Origin: Oceanisphaera litoralis
Lineage (GTDB): Bacteria > Pseudomonadota > Gammaproteobacteria > Enterobacterales > Aeromonadaceae
Reading direction: 5' to 3'
NCBI RefSeq assembly: GCF_016907015.1
Contig: NZ_JAFBBE010000015.1
Location: forward strand, 31,354-95,353
DNA length: 64,000 nt
Both the position numbers and the translations under genes were made by a program. The notes under the pieces were generated by a model. It did no database searches. It saw only the letters and a program-made list of their open reading frames with translations, and was not told the DNA's origin. Positions 1 to 8,419 of the stretch are shown piece by piece (the stretch's first letter is position 1; every line of letters begins with the position of its first letter).

Positions 1-2
1 AC

Positions 3-458
3 TTCAGGCGGGTACGCGAGGCCGGTCTGCACGTCACGGTGCACGCGGGTGAAGCCGCAGGCAGTGACAGCATCTGGCAGGCCATCAAGGTACTCGGTGC
101 CGAACGCATCGGCCACGGCGTCAAGGCGGTGCAGGATAAATCCCTGCTCGACTATCTGGCCGAGCATCGCATCGGCATCGAAACCTGCCTGACCTCCAAC
201 CTGCAGACCAGTACGGTCGCCGAGCTGAGCACCCATCCCATCCATCGCTTTCTGGCCCACGACATACCCGTGTGCCTGAATACCGACGATCCGGCGGTGG
301 AAGGCATAGAGCTGCGCCACGAATACACGGATGCCGCCTTGGCCGCCGGCCTGACGCCGGTGCAGAGCCGCCGGTGTCAGGAAAACGCCCTGGCCATGGC
401 CTTTATCAGCGCCGAAGAAAAGGCCGCCCTGCTGCTGGCCAGCGCCGAGCGGGAATAA
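3..458 (+). CDS. add: Adenosine deaminase, C-terminal part (5' end outside the window)
   Basis: This is the last 151 residues of adenosine deaminase, which hydrolyses adenosine to inosine and ammonia in cytosolic purine salvage. The frame is open from base 3, so the N-terminal half lies outside the window. Visible family motifs are HAGEAAG (catalytic Glu after a metal-site His), ERIGHG, the conserved [13 protein letters not shown] stretch and LNTDDPAV, which carries the Asp pair of the metal and substrate site. Similarity to the enterobacterial Add C-terminus is strong throughout. The gene ends just before a GGGGAAT repeat and converges on hemN. Confidence 0.93.
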   Translation, partial: FRRVREAGLHVTVHAGEAAGSDSIWQAIKVLGAERIGHGVKAVQDKSLLDYLAEHRIGIETCLTSNLQTSTVAELSTHPIHRFLAHDIPVCLNTDDPAVEGIELRHEYTDAALAAGLTPVQSRRCQENALAMAFISAEEKAALLLASAERE

Positions 459-463
459 AAAAC

Positions 464-530
464 GGGGAATGGGGAATGGGGAATGGGGAATGGGGAATGA
501 TAAACCCCTAATCCCCATTCCCTAATTCCC
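464..530. repeat. (GGGGAAT)5 heptamer tract with degenerate inverted copy
   Basis: Five perfect head-to-tail copies of GGGGAAT occupy 464-498. Within 10 bases a degenerate inverse follows (ATCCCCATTCCC, then AATTCCC, to about 530), so the RNA could fold into an imperfect hairpin. The tract fills the 80-bp gap between the convergent add and hemN stop codons. It may serve as a bidirectional 3' end, but there is no clean U-tract. Confidence 0.85.
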
Positions 531-538
531 GCTGTTAA

Positions 539-1909
539 TCAAATCACCCGCGAGAACTGCTGGCGGCGGGCCTGAGTGCGCGAGTGCACGTCGAAACACA
601 TGCAGATATTGCGGATCAGCAACTGGCCCCTGGATGCCACCTGGATGGCATCAGCGGTCAGGGTCACCAGGCCATCGTCGATAAAGGTCTGCAGCAGCTT
701 GAGATCCTCGGCAAAGTAATCGGCGAAACGGATGCCGTACTGCCGCTCCAGCGGGGCGAACTCCAGCTCGAAGTTGCAGATCAACGTCTTGATCAGATCC
801 CGGCGCAGGCAATCGTCTTCGTTCAATGCATAACCCAGGGTCTGGGCATGGCCCAATTCGTCCAGCTGGGCGTAATAGCGCTTCAGATCCTTGTGATTCT
901 GGGAATAGGCATCCCCCACCATGCTGATGGCCGATACGCCCAGGCCCAGCAGATCGCAATCCCCCTGGGTGGTATAACCCTGAAAGTTGCGGTGCAGTTC
1001 GCCTTCCCGCTGGGCCACCGCCAGGCTGTCGTCCGGCAGCGCAAAGTGATCCATGCCGATAAACTGATAACCCTGGCCGGTGAGATAGGCGATGCTGTGC
1101 TGCAGCATGGCCAGCTTCTTCGCCGGTGCCGGCATATCCGCGTCTTTCAGCTTGCGCTGGGCCGAGAAGCGGCTCGGCAGGTGGGCATAGTTGAACACCG
1201 ACAGGCGGGCCGGCCTCATGGCCACTACCTGCTCCAGGGTATGGTGAAAGCTCTCCGGGGTCTGCAGCGGCAGGCCGTAGATCAGGTCCAGATTGGTGGA
1301 GCCAAAGCCCAGTTCGGCCGCCCGACTGACCAGTGCCTTGATGAAATCGTTGTCCTGCACCCGGTTGACCACCCGCTGCACGTCCTGGTTGAAGTCCTGC
1401 ACCCCCAGGCTGATGCGATTGAAACCTTCTTCTTTGAGCACATCCAGCAGGCTCAGCTCGATGCGGCGCGGATCGATTTCGATGCTGAACTCGCCCTGTT
1501 CGGCAAAGCGGAAGTACCGGCGCAGCAGGCCGTTCAAGCGGCGGATCTGGGGTTCGGTCAAAAAGGTGGGGGTGCCACCGCCCCAGTGTAGCTGGGTCAC
1601 GATGCGATCCACAAAGAGCGGCGCCAGACGTGCGATTTCCCGCTCCAGATAATCGAGGTAGATGTCGGCCTTGCCCTGGTGGCGGGTGATGACCTTGTTG
1701 CAGCCGCAGTAGTAGCACAGCTTGTGGCAGAAGGGGATATGCACATAGAGCGACAGCGGTCGTCCAGGATAGCGGCTGGCGGCGGCTTCGAGGTCCGCCA
1801 TGCCAAAGCCGTCATTGAACTCCAGTGCCGTGGGATAGGAGGTATAACGTGGCCCCGAATAATTGTACTTTTCGATCAGGGCCTGATCCCATTCAATCTG
1901 TGCTGACAT
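539..1909 (-). CDS. hemN: Oxygen-independent coproporphyrinogen III oxidase (radical SAM)
   Basis: HemN converts coproporphyrinogen III to protoporphyrinogen IX without oxygen, using S-adenosylmethionine radical chemistry in the cytoplasm. The 456-residue length is normal for the family. The N-terminal YNYSGPRYTSYPTA motif and the cluster motif CHKLCYYCGC (Cys61, Cys65, Cys68, with Cys70 after it) are intact, followed by HWGGGTPT. This separates it from HemW-like paralogues, which lack the N-terminal trip-wire region. It is the last gene of a minus-strand array (methyltransferase, yihI, DUF2489, hemN), 13 bp after the DUF2489 stop. No FNR box is evident in that short gap. Confidence 0.96.
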   Translation of the reverse strand: MSAQIEWDQALIEKYNYSGPRYTSYPTALEFNDGFGMADLEAAASRYPGRPLSLYVHIPFCHKLCYYCGCNKVITRHQGKADIYLDYLEREIARLAPLFVDRIVTQLHWGGGTPTFLTEPQIRRLNGLLRRYFRFAEQGEFSIEIDPRRIELSLLDVLKEEGFNRISLGVQDFNQDVQRVVNRVQDNDFIKALVSRAAELGFGSTNLDLIYGLPLQTPESFHHTLEQVVAMRPARLSVFNYAHLPSRFSAQRKLKDADMPAPAKKLAMLQHSIAYLTGQGYQFIGMDHFALPDDSLAVAQREGELHRNFQGYTTQGDCDLLGLGVSAISMVGDAYSQNHKDLKRYYAQLDELGHAQTLGYALNEDDCLRRDLIKTLICNFELEFAPLERQYGIRFADYFAEDLKLLQTFIDDGLVTLTADAIQVASRGQLLIRNICMCFDVHSRTQARRQQFSRVI

Positions 1910-1922
1910 TACCTCTCCCCGG

Positions 1923-2381
1923 TCAGCGACCGGGCAGTTCCAGACTGGCCAGCCGCGTTACCTCAATGTTGATTTGTGCTTCCAGTTCCTGTTCGAAACC
2001 GGCTCGTTGCAGATCCATCCGCATGATTTCGTTGCGCTTGAATTGCTTGCGGGCATCGTGGGTCGGCATTTCCCTGACCCGTTCATACAGGTCGTAAATG
2101 CCCGGGTATTCGCCGGCAAATGCTTTCGGCTGCACAAACTGCAGGGCATTGAGCAGGTTGGTCAGGCGGATGGCGCCTTCCGACAGGTTGCACTGATCTT
2201 CACGCATCGCCATGGCGATGGTGCGAATGCTGTCCAGAATACGCTCGTTACGCTGGGTAATAGCCTGCTGCTGGCGCTGGGTTTGCAGCTTCAGCCGGGC
2301 CAGTAATTGACCCGCATAAACCGCCAGCCCCACTATGATGACGCCGCCCGTGAGGGCGGCTATCAACCAGGGTGAGATCAT
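1923..2381 (-). CDS. DUF2489 family membrane-anchored protein
   Basis: This 152-residue protein has one N-terminal transmembrane segment (about residues 5-27) and then a long, charged, probably helical cytoplasmic domain. Sequence and position between yihI and hemN match the DUF2489 family of Vibrio and Aeromonas relatives, whose function is unknown to me. Its ATG overlaps the yihI stop codon as ATGA, so translation is probably coupled. The association with yihI (a ribosome-assembly GTPase regulator) is conserved synteny and does not prove function. Confidence 0.8.
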   Translation of the reverse strand: MISPWLIAALTGGVIIVGLAVYAGQLLARLKLQTQRQQQAITQRNERILDSIRTIAMAMREDQCNLSEGAIRLTNLLNALQFVQPKAFAGEYPGIYDLYERVREMPTHDARKQFKRNEIMRMDLQRAGFEQELEAQINIEVTRLASLELPGR

Positions 2382-2962
2382 GACTTATCTTCCTTGTCTT
2401 CATATTGCGCAGGATCAAGATCTGCGTCCATAAAGCGGGTCCAGAGATCGTCGCCTTCTGCCGGATCTTCTTCATCTTCTTCCAGCAGGCCGAGCTCTTC
2501 CAGCAGTTGCTGATGGCGAGCCAGGGTCTTGTCCAGCCAGACGGCATCGTCTTTGCCCAGCTTCTCGCCTGCATCCACTCTGTCCAGCAGGGTATTGAGC
2601 CGCTCGTTGTTTTCCAGCTGGTCCAGTTCCTGCTCCGGCGTCAGCACCTGAACATGGGGGGCGACAACCGGCGCCGCCTGGTCCGGTTTTGGCGCCTTGA
2701 CAGGCCGGTCCGGTTTGGGTGCCTTGGGGGCGGCCATTTCGGGCACCAGGGCTATCGGCTTTTTCGAGCCCAGACGCGGATCCCGAGGTGCCTTGGCGCC
2801 GCTGTTCTGCTGACCCGCCTCGCCGGTGTTGTGCCGGGAACCGGGCGCCAGCCCCTTGCGTTTGGCCTTGCGCTTGCGATCCTTGCTCTGCTCGGCAGTT
2901 TCCCGATTTTCCTTGCGGGCTCCGATTTGACCCGGGGTGCGGGTCTTTTTCATGCGTGTCAT
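2378..2962 (-). CDS. yihI: Der GTPase-activating protein YihI
   Basis: YihI stimulates the Der (EngA) GTPase and so modulates 50S ribosome assembly. The 194-residue product opens with a very basic, low-complexity region (RKENRETAEQSKDRKRKAKR) and ends in an acidic region with many Asp and Glu, the usual YihI layout. An upstream in-frame Met would run into the methyltransferase gene. I chose the ATG at 2962 because it forms an ATGA overlap with that gene's stop; a second ATG at 2953 (MKKTRT) is the alternative. The central Ala/Pro/Lys repeats (APKPDRPVKAPKPD) form a flexible linker. Confidence 0.87.
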   Translation of the reverse strand: MTRMKKTRTPGQIGARKENRETAEQSKDRKRKAKRKGLAPGSRHNTGEAGQQNSGAKAPRDPRLGSKKPIALVPEMAAPKAPKPDRPVKAPKPDQAAPVVAPHVQVLTPEQELDQLENNERLNTLLDRVDAGEKLGKDDAVWLDKTLARHQQLLEELGLLEEDEEDPAEGDDLWTRFMDADLDPAQYEDKEDKS

Positions 2963-3621
2963 ACAGACTCCGGTATTTGCAGAAGTATCACATCGGCACC
3001 GATGAATTCGATACCGAGCCCATCCCGTGCCGCCAGCCAGAGAAAGGTTTCCCGGCTGAAAAAGCTGACATGGGTGGGATCCTGTTTGTAATGCCAGGTG
3101 GCAAACGCCGCCTGGTCTCGGGCCAGCTTGGTCATGATGGCCAGCCAGCCTCCCGGTCGGAGCAGGGTCAGCAACTGCTGCCATTCCCTGCCCGGCCGGT
3201 AAAAATGTTCTATCGCTTCGGTACAGCAGACAAAGTCGTAACCCTGCTGCAACCGCTCCGGATAGTACGCATAATAAGGATCATAGGTAGTGGTGGCAAA
3301 GCCTGCTTCAGTCAGCATGGCCGCCAGTGCCGGACCCGGTCCGCAGCCGAAATCGAGCCCCCGACTGCCCGCAGGCAAACGGGCCATCAGCGGATCCGCC
3401 AGCCGCGCCAGAAAACGCCGATAACCCGCATCATGGGGCCGATTATCATGCAGATCATATTCCGCCTTTTCCGCTTCCTCGCTCAACCGGCATTCGGGAT
3501 CGACGAAGATCAGCCGGCACCGGTGACAGCGATGATAACGGCGCCGCGCATCCTGCCAGAACAGGGGAGTCTCGATATGATCACAAAGGGGGCAGTTCAG
3601 GTCGTGCAACAGGGCAGACAT
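2959..3621 (-). CDS. Class I SAM-dependent methyltransferase with N-terminal zinc-ribbon
   Basis: The 220-residue protein starts MSALLHDLNC. It has two CxxC-type pairs near the N-terminus (CPLC, then CHRC about 20 residues later), suggesting a zinc ribbon. A Rossmann methyltransferase core follows, with glycine-rich motif LDFGCGPGPALA and downstream CTEAIEHFYRP. Substrate is unknown. I chose the ATG at 3621; an in-frame Met at 3648 gives an unconvincing extension. It heads the four-gene minus-strand array ending in hemN. This is a methyltransferase of the Methyltransf_23 style by motif; RNA, lipid or small-molecule substrates are all possible. Confidence 0.82.
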   Translation of the reverse strand: MSALLHDLNCPLCDHIETPLFWQDARRRYHRCHRCRLIFVDPECRLSEEAEKAEYDLHDNRPHDAGYRRFLARLADPLMARLPAGSRGLDFGCGPGPALAAMLTEAGFATTTYDPYYAYYPERLQQGYDFVCCTEAIEHFYRPGREWQQLLTLLRPGGWLAIMTKLARDQAAFATWHYKQDPTHVSFFSRETFLWLAARDGLGIEFIGADVILLQIPESV

Positions 3622-3669
3622 GGGGAAACCAGATAAAGCAGGGGGCACCAGGCCCCCGGAGTGATAGTA

Positions 3670-4287
3670 TTAACGCAGACCGGCGACGTACTGAGACAGT
3701 ACCTCGATATCCTTGTCGGTCAGCTTGGCGGCGACGCCGCGCATCATGCCATTGGGATCGTTGTTACGTTCGCCACTGCGGAACATCTTCAGCTGAGCCG
3801 CGATGTAAGATGGGTACTGGCCGGACAGGCTCGGGAACTTGGCCGATTCCAGACCTTCGCCGCGAGGGCCGTGACAGGCCATACAGGCGGTCACGCCGCG
3901 CTCTATGTCACCACCCTGATACAGGGCCGCGCCCTGCTCGATCACCTCCTCCGGAGTGGCGATGGGGGTGATGGCCTGGCTGGCAAAATACGCCGCCACA
4001 TCAAGCATGTCCTGCTCGGACAAGGACATGACCATGCCGCCCATGATGGCGTTGGCACGACCTTCACCACCGGTGGCGGCGGCCTTGAACTCGGCCAGCT
4101 GCTTGGCCAGATAAGAGGCATGCTGACCGGACAGTTTGGGATACATATCGGTCGGGCTGTTGCCATCGGCACCGTGACAGGCTACGCAGGTCGCGGCCTT
4201 GGCCTTACCTGCTTCGATGTCACCCTGTGCCTGGGCAACACCAACCACTCCGAGCATTAAGGCTAGCGTGAAAATAATTTTTTTCAT
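3670..4287 (-). CDS. Dihaem cytochrome c4
   Basis: A periplasmic dihaem cytochrome that passes electrons to terminal oxidases. The 205-residue precursor has a signal peptide (residues 1-20, ending AQA). Two homologous domains each carry a haem-binding CxxCH: CVACH at 34-38 and CMACH at 135-139. Each has the family's YPKLSGQ or FPSLSGQ segment and later Met ligands. The start is at 4287, where a typical Lys-rich signal peptide begins; the longer frame upstream lacks any such feature. It is divergent from engB, the arrangement also seen in other gammaproteobacteria. Confidence 0.93.
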   Translation of the reverse strand: MKKIIFTLALMLGVVGVAQAQGDIEAGKAKAATCVACHGADGNSPTDMYPKLSGQHASYLAKQLAEFKAAATGGEGRANAIMGGMVMSLSEQDMLDVAAYFASQAITPIATPEEVIEQGAALYQGGDIERGVTACMACHGPRGEGLESAKFPSLSGQYPSYIAAQLKMFRSGERNNDPNGMMRGVAAKLTDKDIEVLSQYVAGLR

Positions 4288-4430
4288 GACGTTCCGACTT
4301 CTCGTTGTAAGAGCTTCCAGATCACATACCTGCGAGGGCATGTTACAATGCGATTCAAAAAACGGCACCATTCTACAATGATTTTGCGAGAAAGTAAGCA
4401 AAGCGGGTCCAGAACCCAGGGGAATTCATA

Positions 4431-5075
4431 TTGAATAACAAGCAGATAAATTTTAACACCGCCCGCTTTATTACCAGCGCGCCCGATATCAACCAGATGC
4501 CGGCAGACAGCGGAATAGAGATCGCCTTTGCCGGTCGCTCAAACGCCGGTAAGTCCTCCGCTCTGAACACCATAACGCAGCATAAAAGTCTGGCACGGAC
4601 CAGTAAAACCCCGGGACGTACCCAGCTGATCAACGTATTCGAACTGAGCGAAGGCAAGCGGCTGATCGATCTGCCCGGCTATGGCTATGCCAAGGTGCCG
4701 GAAGAAATGAAGCTGAAATGGCAGCAGGCCCTGTCGGTCTATCTGCAACAGCGCGAAAGCCTCAGGGGGCTGGTAGTGCTGATGGATATCCGCCATCCGC
4801 TCAAGGACATCGATCAGCAACTGCTGCAATGGGCCAGCGAAAGCCAACTGCCGGTACTGGCACTGCTGACCAAGTGCGACAAACTCAAGCCGGGCCCGCG
4901 CAAGTCCGAAGTACTGAAGGTGCGCGAAGCCGTGACCCTGTTCGGTGGCGACATCAGAGTCGAGTCCTTCAGCTCGCTCAAGGGCCTGGGCCTGGACAGG
5001 GCCAGGGAAATCCTGAGCGAATGGCTGCTGCAGGACGATGAACCGGCCGATCTCGCCGACGGTGAGACCGCCTGA
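4431..5075 (+). CDS. engB: Ribosome biogenesis GTPase EngB (YihA)
   Basis: An essential small GTPase for late 50S subunit assembly. The G1 motif GRSNAGKS (35-42), G2-region [10 protein letters not shown]3 DLPGYG and G4 TKCD are all present in 214 residues. Homology to E. coli YihA begins immediately after the start. The likely start is a TTG at 4431, preceded by AGGGG at a normal distance; no ATG lies near. The stop overlaps the rsuA start (TGATG), so the two form a translationally coupled pair. The C-terminal tail is acidic. Confidence 0.95.
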   Translation: MNNKQINFNTARFITSAPDINQMPADSGIEIAFAGRSNAGKSSALNTITQHKSLARTSKTPGRTQLINVFELSEGKRLIDLPGYGYAKVPEEMKLKWQQALSVYLQQRESLRGLVVLMDIRHPLKDIDQQLLQWASESQLPVLALLTKCDKLKPGPRKSEVLKVREAVTLFGGDIRVESFSSLKGLGLDRAREILSEWLLQDDEPADLADGETA

Positions 5076-5761
5076 TGCGCCTGGATCGTTTTTTATCTGA
5101 AAGCACCGGCCTGACCCGCTCTGTGGCCAAAAAGGCCCTGCACCGGGGTGACGTCACCGTCGACGGCATTGTCGTCAAAAATAGCAGCCAGCAGATAGAC
5201 GGCCAGGAAGTATGCCTCGAAGGTCGTCTGCTGATGGCACCGGGGCCGCGCTATCTGCTGTTGCACAAGCCTGCCGGTTATATCAGTTCCACCCAGGATG
5301 AAGACCACCCCTGTGTGCTGCAACTGCTGCCAACCGAACTGCGCCGCGGCATTCAATGCGCCGGACGCCTGGATGTGGATACCACGGGCCTGCTGCTGCT
5401 GACCGACGACGGCCAGTGGTCGCACCGCCTGCGTTCCCCGAAAAAAGCCTGCAACAAGGTCTATCGGGTCGATCTGGCCGAACCGCTGGCGGCGGATGTC
5501 GCCGAGCGCTTCGCACAAGGGGTGGACTTGCACGGAGAAGACAAAACGACCCTGCCGGCCACCCTGGAGGTCATCACCCCCACCCGGGTACTGCTGACCA
5601 TACAGGAAGGCAAATACCACCAGGTAAAACGGATGTTTGCCGCCGTCGGCAACCACGTCTCGGGCCTGCACCGGCTGCAAATCGGGAACATAGTACTGGA
5701 TGACAGCCTGGCCCCGGGCGAGTGGCGCCATCTCACCGCCGCCGAAGTGGCGTCCATTTGA
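5075..5761 (+). CDS. rsuA: 16S rRNA pseudouridine(516) synthase RsuA
   Basis: RsuA isomerises U516 of 16S rRNA. The 228-residue protein has an N-terminal S4 RNA-binding domain ([15 protein letters not shown], about 1-60). The catalytic domain follows with the GRLDVDTTG motif around residues 97-105, whose Asp is the catalytic residue, then LLLLTDDGQWSHRL. KVYRV and YHQVKRMF motifs are also as expected. It overlaps engB by one base. No terminator is evident downstream before the response regulator gene about 200 bp away. Confidence 0.93.
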   Translation: MRLDRFLSESTGLTRSVAKKALHRGDVTVDGIVVKNSSQQIDGQEVCLEGRLLMAPGPRYLLLHKPAGYISSTQDEDHPCVLQLLPTELRRGIQCAGRLDVDTTGLLLLTDDGQWSHRLRSPKKACNKVYRVDLAEPLAADVAERFAQGVDLHGEDKTTLPATLEVITPTRVLLTIQEGKYHQVKRMFAAVGNHVSGLHRLQIGNIVLDDSLAPGEWRHLTAAEVASI

Positions 5762-5962
5762 TGTAAGGGGGGAAAGCGTAACGAGCGAGGCGTAACCGGC
5801 ATCACGTTTCAGTTCCTCCAGCGCCAGTAAATCCTCTTGATCGAGCCCATTCGAATCCTGTAACATCTGATTGACATCGATGACGTCACCGGCCGAAACA
5901 TCATTGAGGCCGATACCAGCTGCTATGCTTCTTCTACTCAGCCATAAGGTGATGGAGACGCC

Positions 5963-7183
5963 ATGGACATACTGATCCTCGAGGATGATTTGCTGGTCGC
6001 CGAGCTGGTGGATGCGGTGCTGACAGGCGCCATGTTCGGTGTCCGGGTGCGCCATGCGGCCAACGTTGCCGAGGCCAGGGCCGCCTGGACAAAACAACCG
6101 GCACAGCTGGTTATATGTGACTGGCATCTACCGGACGGAACCGGCCTTGAGTTGGTCAAACTGATCCGTCTCACCGATCAAAAAACTCCCATCGTCATGG
6201 TCAGTGCCCGCTCCAACCGTGACAGAGTCATGGCCGCAGCACGCCATGGCATCAACGAATTTATCGCCAAACCCTTCGATGTGGCCACGCTGCAGCAACG
6301 GCTGCTGCCGCTGCTTATCGCCGTCGAGGCTGCCGAGACGCCAACGCCCGGCCCGGAATCTTCCCCGCACCCATCTTTGAAGGCACTCGAGACCTGGCTT
6401 GACGATGCCTTGACCGAAACACTTCGCCTACCCAGTAATCTGGATCCAGAGGCCATACTGCCGCTGCTGGCCAAAAGCGATGAGCTGTCTGCGGTAGAGC
6501 TGACCCGCCTCTGGAAAACTGAAACCACATTGTCTGCCAGATTCCTGAACCTGGCCAACAGCGCCTCCATGAGGCGCAGCGGAAAACCGGTTACCCGGCT
6601 CGATGAAGCCATCACCACCATAGGGGTGGATATGGCGCTGCGCAATGCCGTTGCACTGTCACTCGACATCACCGCCTCACTGCACGATAAACGATTACTC
6701 GAACAGGGCCGCCTCTATCTGGGCATCGCCGAACAGGTCGCCGGCATCGCCCGGGCCATGGCCCTGAGCATAGGTCTGGATGGTCTGAGCTGTTATACGG
6801 CCGGCTTGCTGAGTCGAATCGGGGAGCTGGCAGTATTACGCACCATGCAGGACTTTATCAACCAGGGTGGCGAGATAAAGGATTCGGATATAGTCACGCT
6901 GATAGCCCGATGGGGGCCCCATTATGGCAACCATCTCAAGCAGCAATGGAAACTGCCGCTGCCGGTGCGAGAGCTGATCGGCGCCATACATATGGCACCC
7001 ACTCATACCACACAACGACCCTTGCTGATCATGCACCTGGCCGCCCTCAGAGTCGGATCCCGCCTGAATAACCCCGAGGCGTTGCGCATGTTGCGCCAGT
7101 CGGGGCTGGATGTGGAAAAATGGCTGCCAATGGCCGAAAATGAACCCTTATCCCCCGTGAAAATGTCTCAGAACGCCCCATAG
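5963..7183 (+). CDS. Response regulator with C-terminal HDOD domain
   Basis: This 406-residue cytoplasmic protein has a receiver domain (about 1-120) with the acidic pair EDD at 7-9, phosphoacceptor Asp53 (ICDWHLPDG), and the conserved Ser and Lys (VSAR, KPFD). After a Pro/Ser linker comes an HDOD domain (about 150-350). HDOD domains are divergent HD-fold modules that normally lack the metal ligands and act as signalling scaffolds. No histidine kinase lies next to it, so its partner is an orphan. The start ATG is preceded by GGTGATGGAG. Possible roles include stress or motility control; nothing in the sequence decides. Confidence 0.85.
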   Translation: MDILILEDDLLVAELVDAVLTGAMFGVRVRHAANVAEARAAWTKQPAQLVICDWHLPDGTGLELVKLIRLTDQKTPIVMVSARSNRDRVMAAARHGINEFIAKPFDVATLQQRLLPLLIAVEAAETPTPGPESSPHPSLKALETWLDDALTETLRLPSNLDPEAILPLLAKSDELSAVELTRLWKTETTLSARFLNLANSASMRRSGKPVTRLDEAITTIGVDMALRNAVALSLDITASLHDKRLLEQGRLYLGIAEQVAGIARAMALSIGLDGLSCYTAGLLSRIGELAVLRTMQDFINQGGEIKDSDIVTLIARWGPHYGNHLKQQWKLPLPVRELIGAIHMAPTHTTQRPLLIMHLAALRVGSRLNNPEALRMLRQSGLDVEKWLPMAENEPLSPVKMSQNAP

Positions 7184-7295
7184 CGTATTCTGTGTCAGCT
7201 GTTGGCATATAACCAACAAACAGCACCGGAACGTCAAAGAAGAGAGTCGGCGGAGCGGGTCCCTTGGCCGATATGCAAACATTGATCTAAAAAAT

Positions 7296-7676
7296 TCAGT
7301 CTTGTTCCCGCTTGCGGGACGAGCTGCCCAGCCGGTGGGTCTTGAGGTCGTAGCGCTCCTTGATCACGTCCTTGACCGTGCCTTCCCACAACTTGATGCC
7401 GACGAAGTAACCGGCCCGGGCCAGCACATGGGCGGCCACCGGGGCGGTGACAATCACAAAGACCACCATCGCCAGCGCCCGCACCACCAGGCTGGTGTCG
7501 TCGCCGTAAAACACCGCGAAACCGCAGGCCATCAGGCCTATCCCCAGGGCGCCCGCCTTGCTGGTGGCGTGCATTCGAGTCAGCAGATCCGGCATGCGGA
7601 TAATGCCGATGCCGGACAACAGCATCAGAAAAGAGCCGAGCAGCAGCAGCAGGCTGGTGATAATGTCAGTCATCAT
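7296..7676 (-). CDS. mnhG: Na+/H+ antiporter subunit G
   Basis: Small membrane subunit of the multi-subunit Mrp/Mnh cation-proton antiporter. The 126-residue form starts MMTDIITS and has three hydrophobic segments with the family signature GIIRMPDLLTRMHATSKAG. A longer reading starting at 7709 is possible but would overlap mnhF much further; the 7676 start overlaps it by 11 bases. It is the last gene of the seven-gene operon. The cytoplasmic C-terminal tail is unusually long and charged. Confidence 0.9.
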   Translation of the reverse strand: MMTDIITSLLLLLGSFLMLLSGIGIIRMPDLLTRMHATSKAGALGIGLMACGFAVFYGDDTSLVVRALAMVVFVIVTAPVAAHVLARAGYFVGIKLWEGTVKDVIKERYDLKTHRLGSSSRKREQD

Positions 7677-7941
7677 GGCGCTCACCTCCCCGCTCCAGAT
7701 AACGGGCAAAGCCCACCGCCGCCAGAAAGGAGGTCAGTGCCAGCACGATGGCCACATCGATAAACTGGGGCACCTGGTAGCTTATGCTGTACAGCAGAAT
7801 AAAGCCTACCGTCAGCGAGGCGATCACTTCCAGCGCCACCACCCGATCCGGCAGAGTCGGGCCACGCAGCAGCCGTACCGTCGCCAGCACCAGCCCGGCA
7901 CTCAAAAAAACAAAGGATAACGTAATCGCAATATCTAGCAT
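7666..7941 (-). CDS. mnhF: Na+/H+ antiporter subunit F
   Basis: A 91-residue membrane protein with three predicted transmembrane helices and the MnhF signature RLLRGPTLPDRVVALE. It is an essential small subunit of the Mrp complex in the inner membrane. It follows mnhE by four bases and overlaps mnhG, typical of this tightly packed operon. Confidence 0.92.
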   Translation of the reverse strand: MLDIAITLSFVFLSAGLVLATVRLLRGPTLPDRVVALEVIASLTVGFILLYSISYQVPQFIDVAIVLALTSFLAAVGFARYLERGGERHDD

Positions 7942-7945
7942 CGGC

Positions 7946-8419
7946 TTACCTCAACAAATTCAGCACACGAGCCTCAAGGGCCTTTAATTCCGCCAGCTGG
8001 CGGGCCTCGCTATCCAGATACATCAGATGTACATAGAGCACCTTGCGATCGCTGGACACATCCAGCGCCAGCGAGCCCGGGGTAACGGTAATCAAGTTGG
8101 CATACAGGGTGATACCGGCGTCATCCTTGAGATCCAGCGGTATGGCGATCACCCCGGGCCGCATCAGGTGAGTGGGCGTGATCACATCGTACGCCACCCG
8201 GGCGTTGGCCTTGATCAGATCCCAGATGAAAAACAGGATGAAACGGAGGATTTGCGGCAGCTTGCCGAAGTAATTGGCAAACTCCGGCTTGTCCCGGGCC
8301 ACAAACGCCAGCACCAGGTAACTCAACAACATGCCGGCCACCAGGTTGCCGATGCTGTAGCTGCCGGACAAGATGACCCAGAACAGGGCCAGCAGCATAT
8401 TCCAACCAAAAGCTTTCAT
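7946..8419 (-). CDS. mnhE: Na+/H+ antiporter subunit E
   Basis: The 157-residue product starts [10 protein letters not shown] and has two N-terminal transmembrane helices, then a cytoplasmic domain with the MnhE motifs [19 protein letters not shown] and [11 protein letters not shown]. The ATG at 8419 overlaps the mnhD stop as ATGA, which fixes the start; the frame extends upstream without a reason to use it. It is part of the Mrp antiporter that exchanges Na+ for H+ and supports growth in salt and at high pH. Confidence 0.92.
   Translation of the reverse strand: MKAFGWNMLLALFWVILSGSYSIGNLVAGMLLSYLVLAFVARDKPEFANYFGKLPQILRFILFFIWDLIKANARVAYDVITPTHLMRPGVIAIPLDLKDDAGITLYANLITVTPGSLALDVSSDRKVLYVHLMYLDSEARQLAELKALEARVLNLLR

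Noticed and set aside
464..530. CRISPR-like array
   Set aside because: Heptamer tandem copies without spacers; no cas genes in the window.
5762..5962. Minus-strand frame reading GLNDVSAGDVIDVNQMLQDS through the rsuA to response-regulator gap
   Set aside because: It reads somewhat like protein but has no start codon or ribosome-binding site and continues into rsuA antisense; no family recognised. At most a gene remnant.
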